Shown: piece after piece, positions 19,301 to 27,074 of the stretch | Layout of the letters: every line of letters begins with the position of its first letter | Numbering within the stretch: the stretch's first letter is position 1 | Assembly (NCBI GenBank): GCA_029567325.1 | Contig: JAKQLF010000281.1 | Coordinates: forward strand, 1 to 46,363 | Direction of reading: 5' to 3' | From: Bacteroidota bacterium | Lineage (GTDB): Bacteria; Bacteroidota; Bacteroidia; Chitinophagales; Saprospiraceae | DNA: 46,363 bases | Translations under genes and position numbers: made by a program | The notes under the pieces: generated by a model | Seen by the model: the letters and a program-made list of their open reading frames with translations, nothing else | Databases searched by the model: none | Told to the model about the DNA's origin: nothing

Positions 19301-19621
19301 GGACAAAGCCGTGAGCAGTTGCAACAAGGTAGACTCAAAATCATCATGATTTTCCAAAGCATCAATGCCAGACTCAAATACTTTTCTGACCAGATGCATG
19401 ACTCTAATCAAATTTTTGGGTATCTGATGAACTTGACTTGCGTAAGTCATTCTGGTAAACAAGGAGATGAAATTGATTCCTGACTCTGCGGTTAATGCCT
19501 CAAATAATTCTTCCAATAGCCTGTAAGCCAACCTCCCTCTTTCATAAGAAGTCACCTTTAACTGCATTAAATCATGCAATTCTTTTTTTAAATTCTGGGA
19601 TAAAGCGGCTTGGGTTATCAT
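16322..19621 (-). CDS. Dna2-like protein: PD-(D/E)XK nuclease domain fused to SF1B helicase
   Basis: 1099 residues from the ATG at 19621; the frame extends to a TTG at 19666 but the ATG is preferred. The N-terminal half carries a RecB-type nuclease core, GRLDLF near 349 and IIELKS near 364, with a downstream QSHYVQTMLYEM helix. The C-terminal half is a superfamily 1 helicase of the Dna2/Upf1/NAM7 type: Walker A LLWGPPGTGKT near 700, Walker B AIVDEASQ near 817, LIGDHNQLPAVV, GVITPYKAQI, VERYQGGARDIILFS and NVAITRAREQLIIIG near 1070. This matches the architecture of eukaryotic Dna2, a 5'-flap nuclease-helicase in end resection and replication. The four-cysteine iron-sulfur cluster of Dna2/AddB is not apparent. 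A role in recombinational repair is inferred. No defence genes adjoin it. Confidence 0.85.
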   Translation of the reverse strand: MITQAALSQNLKKELHDLMQLKVTSYERGRLAYRLLEELFEALTAESGINFISLFTRMTYASQVHQIPKNLIRVMHLVRKVFESGIDALENHDDFESTLLQLLTALSQYLESGRAVGSIQIPDNLNKLINQEPYERKSFAPLIEGIVVSENESNNTLTFISERQPDVQYLVQYDVDSKNQLFTKNIIAALKVFPKPFPINLIDVDVLENDVLIPSAFVIYPDYLVDVTTIANIHGDKTISPWIYLVNKFKPHQISPPLMIGNTVNFFLDQLIKDSTIEMSALTQDIFALDTLSWVLFDDATIEEVMSKLKMHFDHLQRTIVEDFPKKGIEKGKIYLEPTFYCRDYGVQGRLDLFHIDDKRTKAEIIELKSTKPFKPNKFGISQSHYVQTMLYEMIIKSTYRGQLQPINFILYSALGEDNMKLAYGIRELNYEIIKTRNEIVTIEFGIANDPELVKKVFKFLKVENQPGLKGFLLQDLKLFEEIYTSLDEVEKIYFERFSNFIAREHLLAKTGEHGLEKANGLSGLWLETVEEKADRFAIYNHLQIEKNDSDDPFPVIKLKKTKLTAALANFRIGDIAVLYPHQHNARQVLHHEIFKCTVLELGETYITIRMRHPQLNQHLFKTTGFWNLEADVLDSSFRHMYRNLFDFASATKDKREILLGRKRPAFNEQETQISIDDVLTVQQKMIVRKIIQTKDYLLLWGPPGTGKTSIIIKHAARHLFMLSETRICYLAYTNRAVDEICDALESAGLKKDFIRIGSKYSVDQNYVDNLLDEQIKGFKTRAQILQKLKSTRIYVSTISSMQGKPELFELLKFDMAIVDEASQILEPAIIGLLTNFDRFVLIGDHNQLPAVVTQNEKLCDIKDDLLLDNGIVQTSMSFFERLYRQCSTQNWTHVLEILNQQGRMHETLMAFPKMQFYKNKLEVVPGVNRLIRPMTIVQSHRNNILTSQRLIFIETPVDNTLQWKLNTFEADVVASLINQIRDHYRKENLHWHKNSVGVITPYKAQIALIKSKIPDFDEVTVDSVERYQGGARDIILFSICTNKPSQMNALVSLNADGVDRKLNVAITRAREQLIIIGNREILEKDKNYKALISQCVEL

Positions 19622-19874
19622 CAGGTTGACATACTTCAAATTATGGATGAGTAAATATAAATACAAATGGCTTTACTTGTTGCATCCTGTGGATACAATC
19701 ATAAAATTTACATTTACCATGGACGTACCTACATCAAAAATGTCATTCTGGGAAGGCACGTGGGCCTTCCTCTGCAGGTGGTTCCATTTTATATTAGCGT
19801 TGAGAAGCCATGGCATGCCATGGCTCAACCACCCCTACCATTTACCATTAACAATTAATCATTTACCATTTAAT
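19622..19874. repeat. Hairpin-rich intergenic segment with a 20-bp perfect palindrome
   Basis: Two compact inverted repeats lie 35 bp apart: GGAAGGC (19751-19757) / GCCTTCC (19764-19770) with a 6-nt loop, and a perfect 20-bp palindrome at 19806-19825 (half-site AGCCATGGCA). Both are much richer in G+C than the surroundings. Imperfect copies of CATTTACCATTTAA follow. A 63-codon plus-strand frame here has no recognised family. The hairpins lie 3' of the FAD oxidoreductase gene, so they may help end or stabilise its transcript, or be a REP-like element. Confidence 0.5.
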
Positions 19875-21083
19875 TTATCTTCCAAATCGGTAATAATCGG
19901 CCAATTCATTTGGTTTGCCTTCCAGCAAATCAACAATGATATCCATGGCTTGAATTGAAAAGGTAATGCCATTCCCTCCAAAAGATAACACAAAAAGCGC
20001 ATGTTCAAATTCTGGAGATTTTCCTATGTAGGGTAATCCATCCTTTGTAGTTCCAAAAGTACCGCCCCAACTAAAATCTTCAATAAATTTTACATCGGGT
20101 AAGATTTCACCCAAAGTTTGGATGAGTTTTGAAGTCTTGCTTTCTTTGATTTGTTGTTGAAAAAATGGAAAATTTACCGATGAATCCTCGCCACCCACCA
20201 AAAGTCGACCGTCATCTGTTGTACGCAAGTACAGATAAGGCTCATTAGTGTCCCAGACCAAAGTGTTTTTGAGCTTTTTAGGAATTTTGATACCTTTTTC
20301 GCTGACACAAGCATAAGTATAAAACAACTTTGCCACGTCTTCCTTGATCATTTTTGTTGATTCAAAACCTGAGCAGAATATGGCTTTTTTACATGAAATC
20401 TTATGCCCTTCTGAACTTGTGATGGTGGTTTTCTTCGGGCCAAAGTCAAAATCTATCAGTTCCGTTTGATCATAAACATTCATACCACGGCCCGCATTAT
20501 AATGTATCAATTCGTGGGCTAATTTATAGGCATCAATACTTGCAGCCGTTTGAGAAAGTATACCTCCATATGATTTCAAGCCATAAGTTTTTGAAATCTC
20601 CTCTGCTTGCAGCCACATCACACCCAATTCGCATTTATTCCTTATTTCAAATTCTTCCTTCAAGGATTGTGCTGCCTTTTCGCTGTGAGCAAGGTAAAGC
20701 GATTCCTTTTTTTCAAAACCACAATCAATCTTATTTTCTTTGACTAGTTGCTCCAACTTTTTGATGGCTACAATTCCTGCTTTGTAACATTGAGCAGCAG
20801 CATAGCTACCAATCATATTTGATAATTCAGAGAGTGGCACATCGATTTCATATTGTAACATACTGGTAGTTGCAGACGAACTACCTTGGCCTATGTCTCT
20901 TTTATCAATCAAGGTAACTTTATATCCTTTATCCATCAACGCATGAGCTGTCAAGGCGCCAGTGATTCCACCACCAATTACAACAATTTCTGTCGAAATA
21001 TTTTTTTGAACAGAGGGATAAGTATACAACAAACCATTTTTCAATAACCAAAATGACTCAAAGGTTCTCAGTCGCATATGCAC
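19875..21083 (-). CDS. FAD-dependent oxidoreductase (DAO/DadA family)
   Basis: 402 residues. The dinucleotide-binding motif IVVIGGGITG is at about 33-42, followed by a second strand ending in Asp (VTLIDKRD) and GSSSATTSML. The C-terminal segments YLRTTDDGRLLVGGED, WGGTFGTTKDGLPYIG and SFGGNGITFS are typical of the D-amino-acid/glycine/sarcosine oxidase group. It probably oxidises an amine or amino-acid substrate with FAD; the substrate cannot be read from the sequence. There is no signal peptide, so it is probably cytoplasmic. It stands alone. Confidence 0.82.
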   Translation of the reverse strand: MHMRLRTFESFWLLKNGLLYTYPSVQKNISTEIVVIGGGITGALTAHALMDKGYKVTLIDKRDIGQGSSSATTSMLQYEIDVPLSELSNMIGSYAAAQCYKAGIVAIKKLEQLVKENKIDCGFEKKESLYLAHSEKAAQSLKEEFEIRNKCELGVMWLQAEEISKTYGLKSYGGILSQTAASIDAYKLAHELIHYNAGRGMNVYDQTELIDFDFGPKKTTITSSEGHKISCKKAIFCSGFESTKMIKEDVAKLFYTYACVSEKGIKIPKKLKNTLVWDTNEPYLYLRTTDDGRLLVGGEDSSVNFPFFQQQIKESKTSKLIQTLGEILPDVKFIEDFSWGGTFGTTKDGLPYIGKSPEFEHALFVLSFGGNGITFSIQAMDIIVDLLEGKPNELADYYRFGR

Positions 21084-21158
21084 TCCAATTTAATGATGAT
21101 TAAACCTGCACAACGGTTATGAACCCAGTATGTTTTATAACATTTAAATCAAGCCAAA

Positions 21159-22250
21159 CTATTGGAAGGGCAAGGCAATTGTCATTTCCAAATCTCCAAC
21201 TTTTATTGATTTGCCAGTGTCTGCGTTGGATAATAAACAATTGATGATACAGTTTAATTTTTGAGTGTTATTACCGTTGATGTTGGAGTCAAATGGCTCT
21301 GAAAGTCTGAATTGAATACTGGAATTATTTTGCTCAATGGATTGGCTCGTATACCTGATTCCATTTTCATCCATGTATTCCAAAACCATTGTTTGATCCT
21401 GAGAAAGATTTTCAGCTGGTAGAATTTTGATGACTTTATTTACAATGGACTCGCTGAAAAAGAATTCTTTTATGTTGGCAAATGCGCCAAAATCAAAAGT
21501 GTATGTTGCATATGAACCTGAAACAAATAAAACTTTGGCAGAAAGCCGACTCTCAGGAAATTTTGAAAATTCAATGTTATTGGTGCTATCTTCTTTGACC
21601 ACCGACCAAGTCACAGAGGCAATATTTTCACTTCTAAATGCAATTAATTTTCGTTTTTCATTGGCATCTATTTGGAGGATAGGTAAAGCAGTTTCGCCTA
21701 GTCTTGGATTAACATTTGACTCAATAAGTAAGGTAAAATAATCAGCATATTTGATGAGGTATCTAAATGTAGATTCTTTTTTCTGAACAATGGCTGTTGC
21801 TTCCTTAGAAAGGTCAACACCGCTAATGGAAATCTCCTTGGAAGGTGTGGGGAGTCCTTTACTTTCAGATTTGACAGTAAAGGAAAATTGCATTTTATCT
21901 CTTTCCAAAGTGGTAAAGAATTGTTGTGTGCCTTCTTTAAAAATCAAAGAAGAATTTGGTTGCGTTAATGAATCCAATACCATATTGAGTTGCAAACTTT
22001 GCGGACACAAAGCAAGGCATTCTTCTTTTGAAAGACGTCCTTCCAAAATTGTTGTCCGATTGTTTTGTCTAATTTGGGTGTGCATGTAATAACCGTTTTC
22101 ACCAGCAGTCCAATTTACTGCTTTTCCATCAATATTACCCTTGGCAAAAAACACCGGTGTCTGTTCCACAGGATCTGGAAAGTCAACCATCGTGCATGAG
22201 GCAACAAAAATGGAAAGTGTGAAGCAATATATTTTTTTAATTAGTTTCAT
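21159..22250 (-). CDS. Lipoprotein of unknown function in the sigma-factor operon
   Basis: 363 residues with a lipoprotein signal peptide: hydrophobic stretch and lipobox FVASC with the acylated Cys at 19. The mature part is beta-rich and resembles no family I know; it has two central cysteines (CLALC near 78-82) and a pair of cysteines near the end (CIINCLL). Its ATG overlaps the stop of the upstream barrel gene by 4 bp (ATGA), so it is translated from the same transcript as the ECF sigma factor. Its role is probably in the cell envelope, linked to that signalling module (inference). Confidence 0.7.
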   Translation of the reverse strand: MKLIKKIYCFTLSIFVASCTMVDFPDPVEQTPVFFAKGNIDGKAVNWTAGENGYYMHTQIRQNNRTTILEGRLSKEECLALCPQSLQLNMVLDSLTQPNSSLIFKEGTQQFFTTLERDKMQFSFTVKSESKGLPTPSKEISISGVDLSKEATAIVQKKESTFRYLIKYADYFTLLIESNVNPRLGETALPILQIDANEKRKLIAFRSENIASVTWSVVKEDSTNNIEFSKFPESRLSAKVLFVSGSYATYTFDFGAFANIKEFFFSESIVNKVIKILPAENLSQDQTMVLEYMDENGIRYTSQSIEQNNSSIQFRLSEPFDSNINGNNTQKLNCIINCLLSNADTGKSIKVGDLEMTIALPFQ

Positions 22251-23515
22251 TTTAAGAATAATTGCATATTCAGTCCTATAAATAGTTTATTGGTTTTTTG
22301 GGCATTTAATTCTTGTGGACTTGTAGCTAAAACTGGTGACATTTGGTAAGACAAATTACTCCCTATGAATATAGATGGGAGGATTTCTCTCCTATAATTT
22401 ACTTGCAACCTTGCATTGGTTTTCTGGAAAGCAGTCATGTCAATCCATCCTGTTTGAATGATGCTTTTTACATCTTTAATTTTACTACGCTCGATGCTTT
22501 CCATCAATGTGACTTCTTGTATTTCACCTTTCACGCCCATCAGAAAATCAACTGTAATACCTCCCCCAAAGTGATTCTTTTCATTTTTGAAATACGCTAA
22601 AATGGGTAAAGATCCATAAGCCAAAGTTTGAGCATTCATACCATAAATCGTGGATACTTGCCCAAAATTATAACTTATATCTTCTCTTATTTTACTGTAA
22701 ATGCTACCCAAATTCCTTTGAGAAAACAAAAATCCAGTCTGAATCGCCCAAGTCCTATCAAAATGATAATCTGCTACTATACCCGCTTCAAAACCAGCAA
22801 AACCTGAGGTTGAACCCAAAACTCCCCCACCAATACCCAAGCTCAAATGTGGCTCGACATATTTTTCCATCATGCTTGGAACCGAGATCGGCATTATTTC
22901 CAAATTTTCTTTCTGGCTATTTATATAAGGTGAATAAATGGGCATCTGTTCTAAGAAAATGATTCTATTTTCATTCTGTGTCTGTACTTCTACGATATTT
23001 TCTGTTTGCTCAGAAGCTAATTGATCCATTCTTTGTACAGTTTCAACAATCGATGAGCTGGCATCTATTTGATCATTCTTTGCATTTTCATCTTTTATAG
23101 AAGACTGCTGTATACTTTGTTTTAAAGTTGTTGGATCATTTGTCTCTTTTTTGGTGTTTACTTTTTGTTCTTCACCTTTATTTATGGGATTGGTGAATGC
23201 TTGTGAATTTTGTTTCAAATCGACATTCTGAGCAGGATGATTGCTTTTGCTTTCAGTAGATTCAACTGCAAAACCACTTGCTACCTTTGGCTTTTTGGGT
23301 ACATTTTCATTTCCATTAAACAACACAAAGCCAAGAAAGGCGCTGATGGCAACACCAATAACAAGCCAGAAAAATGGAAAAATTCTTCGTCTTTTGCGAT
23401 CGTTTTGATCTAGCAACGATTCCATAGCTAACCAATCACTGGCATCAAATTCTGCATTGCGATTGTGCAATTTGGATTTGAAAAAATCATCTATGTTTAT
23501 TTTATTTCCCATCAT
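22247..23515 (-). CDS. Inner-membrane-anchored protein with C-terminal outer-membrane beta-barrel-like domain (anti-sigma-like N-terminus)
   Basis: 422 residues. Residues 1-44 are cytoplasmic and end in a basic run (DRKRRR); one membrane helix spans about 45-67 (FPFFWLVIGVAISAFLGFVLF); residues about 70-210 form a low-complexity polar linker; residues about 215-422 have the glycine-rich alternating strands of an OmpA/PorT-like barrel (LSLGIGGGVLGSTSGFAGFEAG, IQTGFLFSQR, YRREILPSIFIGS). The gene directly follows an ECF sigma gene with a 4-bp ATGA overlap, the usual place of an anti-sigma factor. The N-terminal WLAMESLL segment with the basic membrane anchor fits an anti-sigma-like role. Genes of this plan occur next to ECF sigma factors in Bacteroidota, but their mechanism is not established. 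Confidence 0.75.
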   Translation of the reverse strand: MMGNKINIDDFFKSKLHNRNAEFDASDWLAMESLLDQNDRKRRRIFPFFWLVIGVAISAFLGFVLFNGNENVPKKPKVASGFAVESTESKSNHPAQNVDLKQNSQAFTNPINKGEEQKVNTKKETNDPTTLKQSIQQSSIKDENAKNDQIDASSSIVETVQRMDQLASEQTENIVEVQTQNENRIIFLEQMPIYSPYINSQKENLEIMPISVPSMMEKYVEPHLSLGIGGGVLGSTSGFAGFEAGIVADYHFDRTWAIQTGFLFSQRNLGSIYSKIREDISYNFGQVSTIYGMNAQTLAYGSLPILAYFKNEKNHFGGGITVDFLMGVKGEIQEVTLMESIERSKIKDVKSIIQTGWIDMTAFQKTNARLQVNYRREILPSIFIGSNLSYQMSPVLATSPQELNAQKTNKLFIGLNMQLFLK

Positions 23516-24087
23516 TTGACCTTTGCATTGTAATTTGAATGAATGTAATCAGGCATACTTTCAAGCATTTGTTTGAGTTTGTTGCGAGCCTGATTGAGAT
23601 ACCATTTGGATGTGCCGACGCTGCAAGAAAGAATTCCAGCTATTTCTTCATGGCTATAACCATCAATGGCAAATAGATTGAAAGCAGAAAGCAGTGGTTC
23701 AGGTAATTTCCTGATGATAAAAATCAATGCCTCTGCATCGTATTTTTCATCTGTCTCATTGATTTGGATATAACTTGATTCCTCTATTTCGCAATCATTA
23801 TAATTGACTAAAGCATTTAATTTTTTGTTTTTCCGATATTCATCAATGATGTGATTGATCATGATTCGACGGGCCCAAGCTTCGAACGGAATGGTGGTTT
23901 GATAGCTTTGAAGCCCAGACAAAATCTTGAAGAAACCGAGGTTTAAAAGAGCACTCACCTCGCTTTCATCTTTAGCATATCTTGTACAAATTCCTTTCAA
24001 AATGCCATGACATTGTTCATAGAGTTGCCTTTGTGCAGCCCTATCATTGCTCTTACATTTTATAAGTATGTCTTCACTAATATGCAT
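23512..24087 (-). CDS. ECF-type RNA polymerase sigma factor
   Basis: 191 residues. Sigma region 2 is seen at about 25-95 (AAQRQLYEQCHG, then PFEAWARRIMINHIIDEYRKNKK), and region 4 at about 125-180 (IRKLPEPLLSAFNLFAIDGYSHEEIAGIL followed by the recognition helix CSVGTSKWYLNQARNKLKQML). The lack of regions 1 and 3 marks it as extracytoplasmic-function type. It heads a three-gene unit with overlapping stops and starts (barrel protein, then lipoprotein), so it is probably held in check by the product of the next gene. A hairpin lies 14 nt upstream of its ATG. Confidence 0.93.
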   Translation of the reverse strand: MHISEDILIKCKSNDRAAQRQLYEQCHGILKGICTRYAKDESEVSALLNLGFFKILSGLQSYQTTIPFEAWARRIMINHIIDEYRKNKKLNALVNYNDCEIEESSYIQINETDEKYDAEALIFIIRKLPEPLLSAFNLFAIDGYSHEEIAGILSCSVGTSKWYLNQARNKLKQMLESMPDYIHSNYNAKVK

Positions 24088-24100
24088 ACATTCTAAAATT

Positions 24101-24129
24101 GAGCCCCAGCTTGAGGAAAACCAGGGCTC
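24101..24129 (-). terminator. Hairpin between the repeat-protein gene and the sigma factor gene
   Basis: A 6-bp perfect GC-rich stem GAGCCC (24101-24106) / GGGCTC (24124-24129) with a 17-nt loop. On the transcribed (minus) strand it is followed by AATTTTAG and then the sigma-factor ATG, only 14 nt from the stem. It could end transcription from the upstream T9SS gene, act as an attenuator, or restrict ribosome access to the sigma gene. Confidence 0.5.
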
Positions 24130-24147
24130 TTTTTGTGTGACAAGTTA

Positions 24148-26892
24148 TTAATATTTTATCAATTTCGATATAAATTGCTCAGTATCAGTCTTAATTTTTA
24201 CTAAGTATAAACCTGGCGATGCAGATTCTAAATCTATTCTAATGTGTTCTTGAGCATCATCATCATTAAATCTCAATTCTTTTACCAATTGTCCATTGGA
24301 AGTAAATACTTGAACATTTTGGACGATTGAATTTAAAGCAATGCCGTCAATATAAAAATATTCCGTAAAAGGATTTGGATACACTGCTGTGACGAGGTTT
24401 TGGCGGGAAGACATCCTTCCATTGGTAGATTCCTCATTTTCTTCTGTGATAAATTGATGAGCTAAGCTTTGCATGATTGGGTCATTGCCATCAATGCCGA
24501 TCTCGGTACAAGTTTCTTTAGTACAGCCAATTGCATCCGTAATCTTTACACAAACTTTTGCAGGCAGACCTGAAATCTCAATCCTTTTGGTGGTATCACT
24601 GGTTGACCACAAATAATGGATTTCACCTTTACCCTTTGCCCTAGCGACTAAGAATTTCCCTCGTTGTATGATTTCCACACCACAATCAAAGGCATTGATT
24701 TTCACACAAGCTACTCCCGTACATCCATTTTCCAAAATGGCTTTGACACAATATTCACCATTTTCAGTAACTAAAATGGTTTCAGTATCTTCACCTGTGG
24801 ACCAAGTAAGTCCCTTGATTCCTGCTGGTTTAGTAAATAAAGTCAAAAGTATTCCAGCATCTGTTCTGCGCTTTTCTATTGCAAATCTGCAAGTATCTTC
24901 TTTTGTAAAATAATCTACTTTGATACAATCTGTGGCAATACATCCGTCGGCATTTATAGATTTCACGCAATACTCTCCGTTTTTAGTGATTTTTATACAG
25001 CGGTCATCGCTACCTGTATTCCATGCATATTTGACTGAGTCACTTGAAGAAACAGCACAAAGGACGACAGAGCTTGCTGTGACCTCCCCTCGTTCTATTT
25101 TCACCCTACAATCTTCACCCAGTTTGATGCAATCTTTGGCTACACAAAATCCTTCTGAAATAACCTCTACGCAAACTTCTTTCAAATTTTCCGGATAATT
25201 GATACACCTCACTGTATCTTCTGTAGACCATTTGATTTTAAGCCTTGGATTGTCATTGGTCTCGACACATAGTGACTTTCTACCCAAATCGTCTGTCCGT
25301 ATGACAATCTCCACCTTACAATCTTGTGGTTGTACTTTATAACATTCACTTGCAATACATCCGTTGGCGAAAACGACTTTTACACAAACTTCCCGAAGAT
25401 TTTGGTCAATTTTTATGCATCGAGTAGTATCACCTGTTGACCAATAGATGGCGCGCACATCGTCAGATTCTGTTTTGGCACATAATTGAATGATACCATC
25501 TCCATTTGTTGCAGCTATGATGTCTACTTTACAAATTTCTTCTATTTTGATGCAATCTTCTGCAACACAGCCATTTGAAAATAAAACCCTGACACATGCT
25601 TCTTTCATATCTGGAGAAATCCTGATACAACTAGTAGAATCGTCATTCGACCACTTGAAAACCTGAGGCGATGGGCCTCCAGTTTCTACACACAAGTAAG
25701 GATTTCCATTTTCATCCTTTTTCCTTACAATATTTGCTTTGCAGTCTTCTGGTTCTATGAGGATACAACTTCGTGCTTCACAACCATTGGTGTAGGTGAC
25801 ATTTACACAAACTTCTTTTGTACCTTGAGGAACCCTTATACATTCAGAACTGTCACCTGTTGACCAATTGTAATGTTTTACCTTTACAGTATTATTGGTA
25901 ACAGCACACAAAACTATGCCCCCAACTTCATCAGACTTCCTTACAATTTTCACTTCGCAGGAGTTATTTAACTCTACACAATCTTCCGCAACACAGCCAT
26001 TTTCAAATTTGACCGTCACACAAATCTTTCTTTGGTCTAGCGGAATTCTAGTACAAGTATTGGTGTCTCCATTTGACCAATTAATTCTCAACGGTCTTGC
26101 ACCTTTTGTTTCAAAGCATAGATATTCATTTCCTTGTTCGTCTTTTTTTCTTACGATTTCCACCGCGCAGTTTTCAGGTTCAAGCTTTACACAACTCCTA
26201 GCAACGCAACCATTGGTAAATTTGACGCCAACACACAATTCCTTCAAATTCATAGGTTGCCTGACGCATGATGCGCTATCGCCAGTGTTCCACTCAAAAG
26301 ATTCTATCTGATAAACAGAATTACCTACAGCACAGAAAAATACATTGCCTGCATCATCCACCTTTCTTTCAATCTTTACTTCGCAAGCATCATTTAATTC
26401 TAAACAATCTTCCGCAAAACATCCTCCGTCAAATCTTACTCCAATACAGATTTTTTTCAAATCAACTGGAATTCTGATGCAACTATTGTTATCGCCGTTT
26501 GACCAACTGTATTTCACAGGGCGGGATCCTTTGGTAGCTACACATAAAAATTCATTTCCTTGTTCATCTTTTTTCCTTATGATTTCTACGATGCAATTTT
26601 GATTGGGTTTTATCTCTGTAACTTCAATACATTTTTCTGCAACACATCCATTGGATAATTGCAAACGAATGCAGTATTTACCATTTGCAGTGACCACAAT
26701 TCTGTCACTATTTTGGCCTGTACTCCACTTGATGTTTTCAATTTTGGCTTCTGTTCTAGATTCGTAGTCAAAAGTTAGAAAAACTGCGGAATCTACAGCC
26801 GTTTTGTAAATCTTTACTGCGCAATTTTGCCCCCTTACCAAGTAAGTCATAGACATCAGTAAGAAAAGAAGGATTACTTTTTTAGTGCTCAT
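24148..26892 (-). CDS. Secreted cysteine-rich repeat protein with T9SS type A sorting domain
   Basis: 914 residues from the ATG at 26892, where a signal peptide begins (MSTKKVILLFLLMSM...RGQ); the upstream TTG extension is rejected. The body is eleven tandem repeats of about 65-75 residues. A typical repeat starts C-x-V-x-I, has LC, then W-S/N-T/N-G-D, C-x-R-I, VCV-V, and ends NGCVAEDC, giving six cysteines in most repeats. Repeats 2-9 alternate between two subtypes (ending EDC or R/E-S/E-C). After a linker come YPNPF, VFTSNGQLVKEL and SPGLYLVKI, a type A T9SS C-terminal domain, so it is exported through the outer membrane and probably attached to the cell surface. Its function is unknown; adhesin or matrix protein is inference. 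It lies 60 bp upstream of the ECF sigma operon on the same strand. Confidence 0.85.
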   Translation of the reverse strand: MSTKKVILLFLLMSMTYLVRGQNCAVKIYKTAVDSAVFLTFDYESRTEAKIENIKWSTGQNSDRIVVTANGKYCIRLQLSNGCVAEKCIEVTEIKPNQNCIVEIIRKKDEQGNEFLCVATKGSRPVKYSWSNGDNNSCIRIPVDLKKICIGVRFDGGCFAEDCLELNDACEVKIERKVDDAGNVFFCAVGNSVYQIESFEWNTGDSASCVRQPMNLKELCVGVKFTNGCVARSCVKLEPENCAVEIVRKKDEQGNEYLCFETKGARPLRINWSNGDTNTCTRIPLDQRKICVTVKFENGCVAEDCVELNNSCEVKIVRKSDEVGGIVLCAVTNNTVKVKHYNWSTGDSSECIRVPQGTKEVCVNVTYTNGCEARSCILIEPEDCKANIVRKKDENGNPYLCVETGGPSPQVFKWSNDDSTSCIRISPDMKEACVRVLFSNGCVAEDCIKIEEICKVDIIAATNGDGIIQLCAKTESDDVRAIYWSTGDTTRCIKIDQNLREVCVKVVFANGCIASECYKVQPQDCKVEIVIRTDDLGRKSLCVETNDNPRLKIKWSTEDTVRCINYPENLKEVCVEVISEGFCVAKDCIKLGEDCRVKIERGEVTASSVVLCAVSSSDSVKYAWNTGSDDRCIKITKNGEYCVKSINADGCIATDCIKVDYFTKEDTCRFAIEKRRTDAGILLTLFTKPAGIKGLTWSTGEDTETILVTENGEYCVKAILENGCTGVACVKINAFDCGVEIIQRGKFLVARAKGKGEIHYLWSTSDTTKRIEISGLPAKVCVKITDAIGCTKETCTEIGIDGNDPIMQSLAHQFITEENEESTNGRMSSRQNLVTAVYPNPFTEYFYIDGIALNSIVQNVQVFTSNGQLVKELRFNDDDAQEHIRIDLESASPGLYLVKIKTDTEQFISKLIKY

Positions 26893-27074
26893 TTTGTAAT
26901 TTATTGGTAGTTTGAACGAATATGAATAAACATTAGGACGGCCGTTCTGAACCCATACACGAAATGATTGGATCAAGGGTTGGTAAAAGTTTGATTTTTT
27001 TTGAAATTTTATTTTAACTCATCTGGTGAGCTCGGCTTTCTTCAAGCAGTTATTTTACCACAAAACACATTTTT

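Noticed and set aside
16322-19621. Part of a defence island
   Set aside because: Although Dna2-like helicases occur in such islands, the flanking genes (carA operon, FAD oxidoreductase) are ordinary metabolic genes.
19667-19858. Possible 63-residue protein on the plus strand
   Set aside because: It runs through both hairpins, has no recognisable family and no credible ribosome-binding site.
24148-26976. Longer start at 26976 for the repeat protein
   Set aside because: It begins with TTG and adds 28 residues in front of a good signal peptide starting at 26892.
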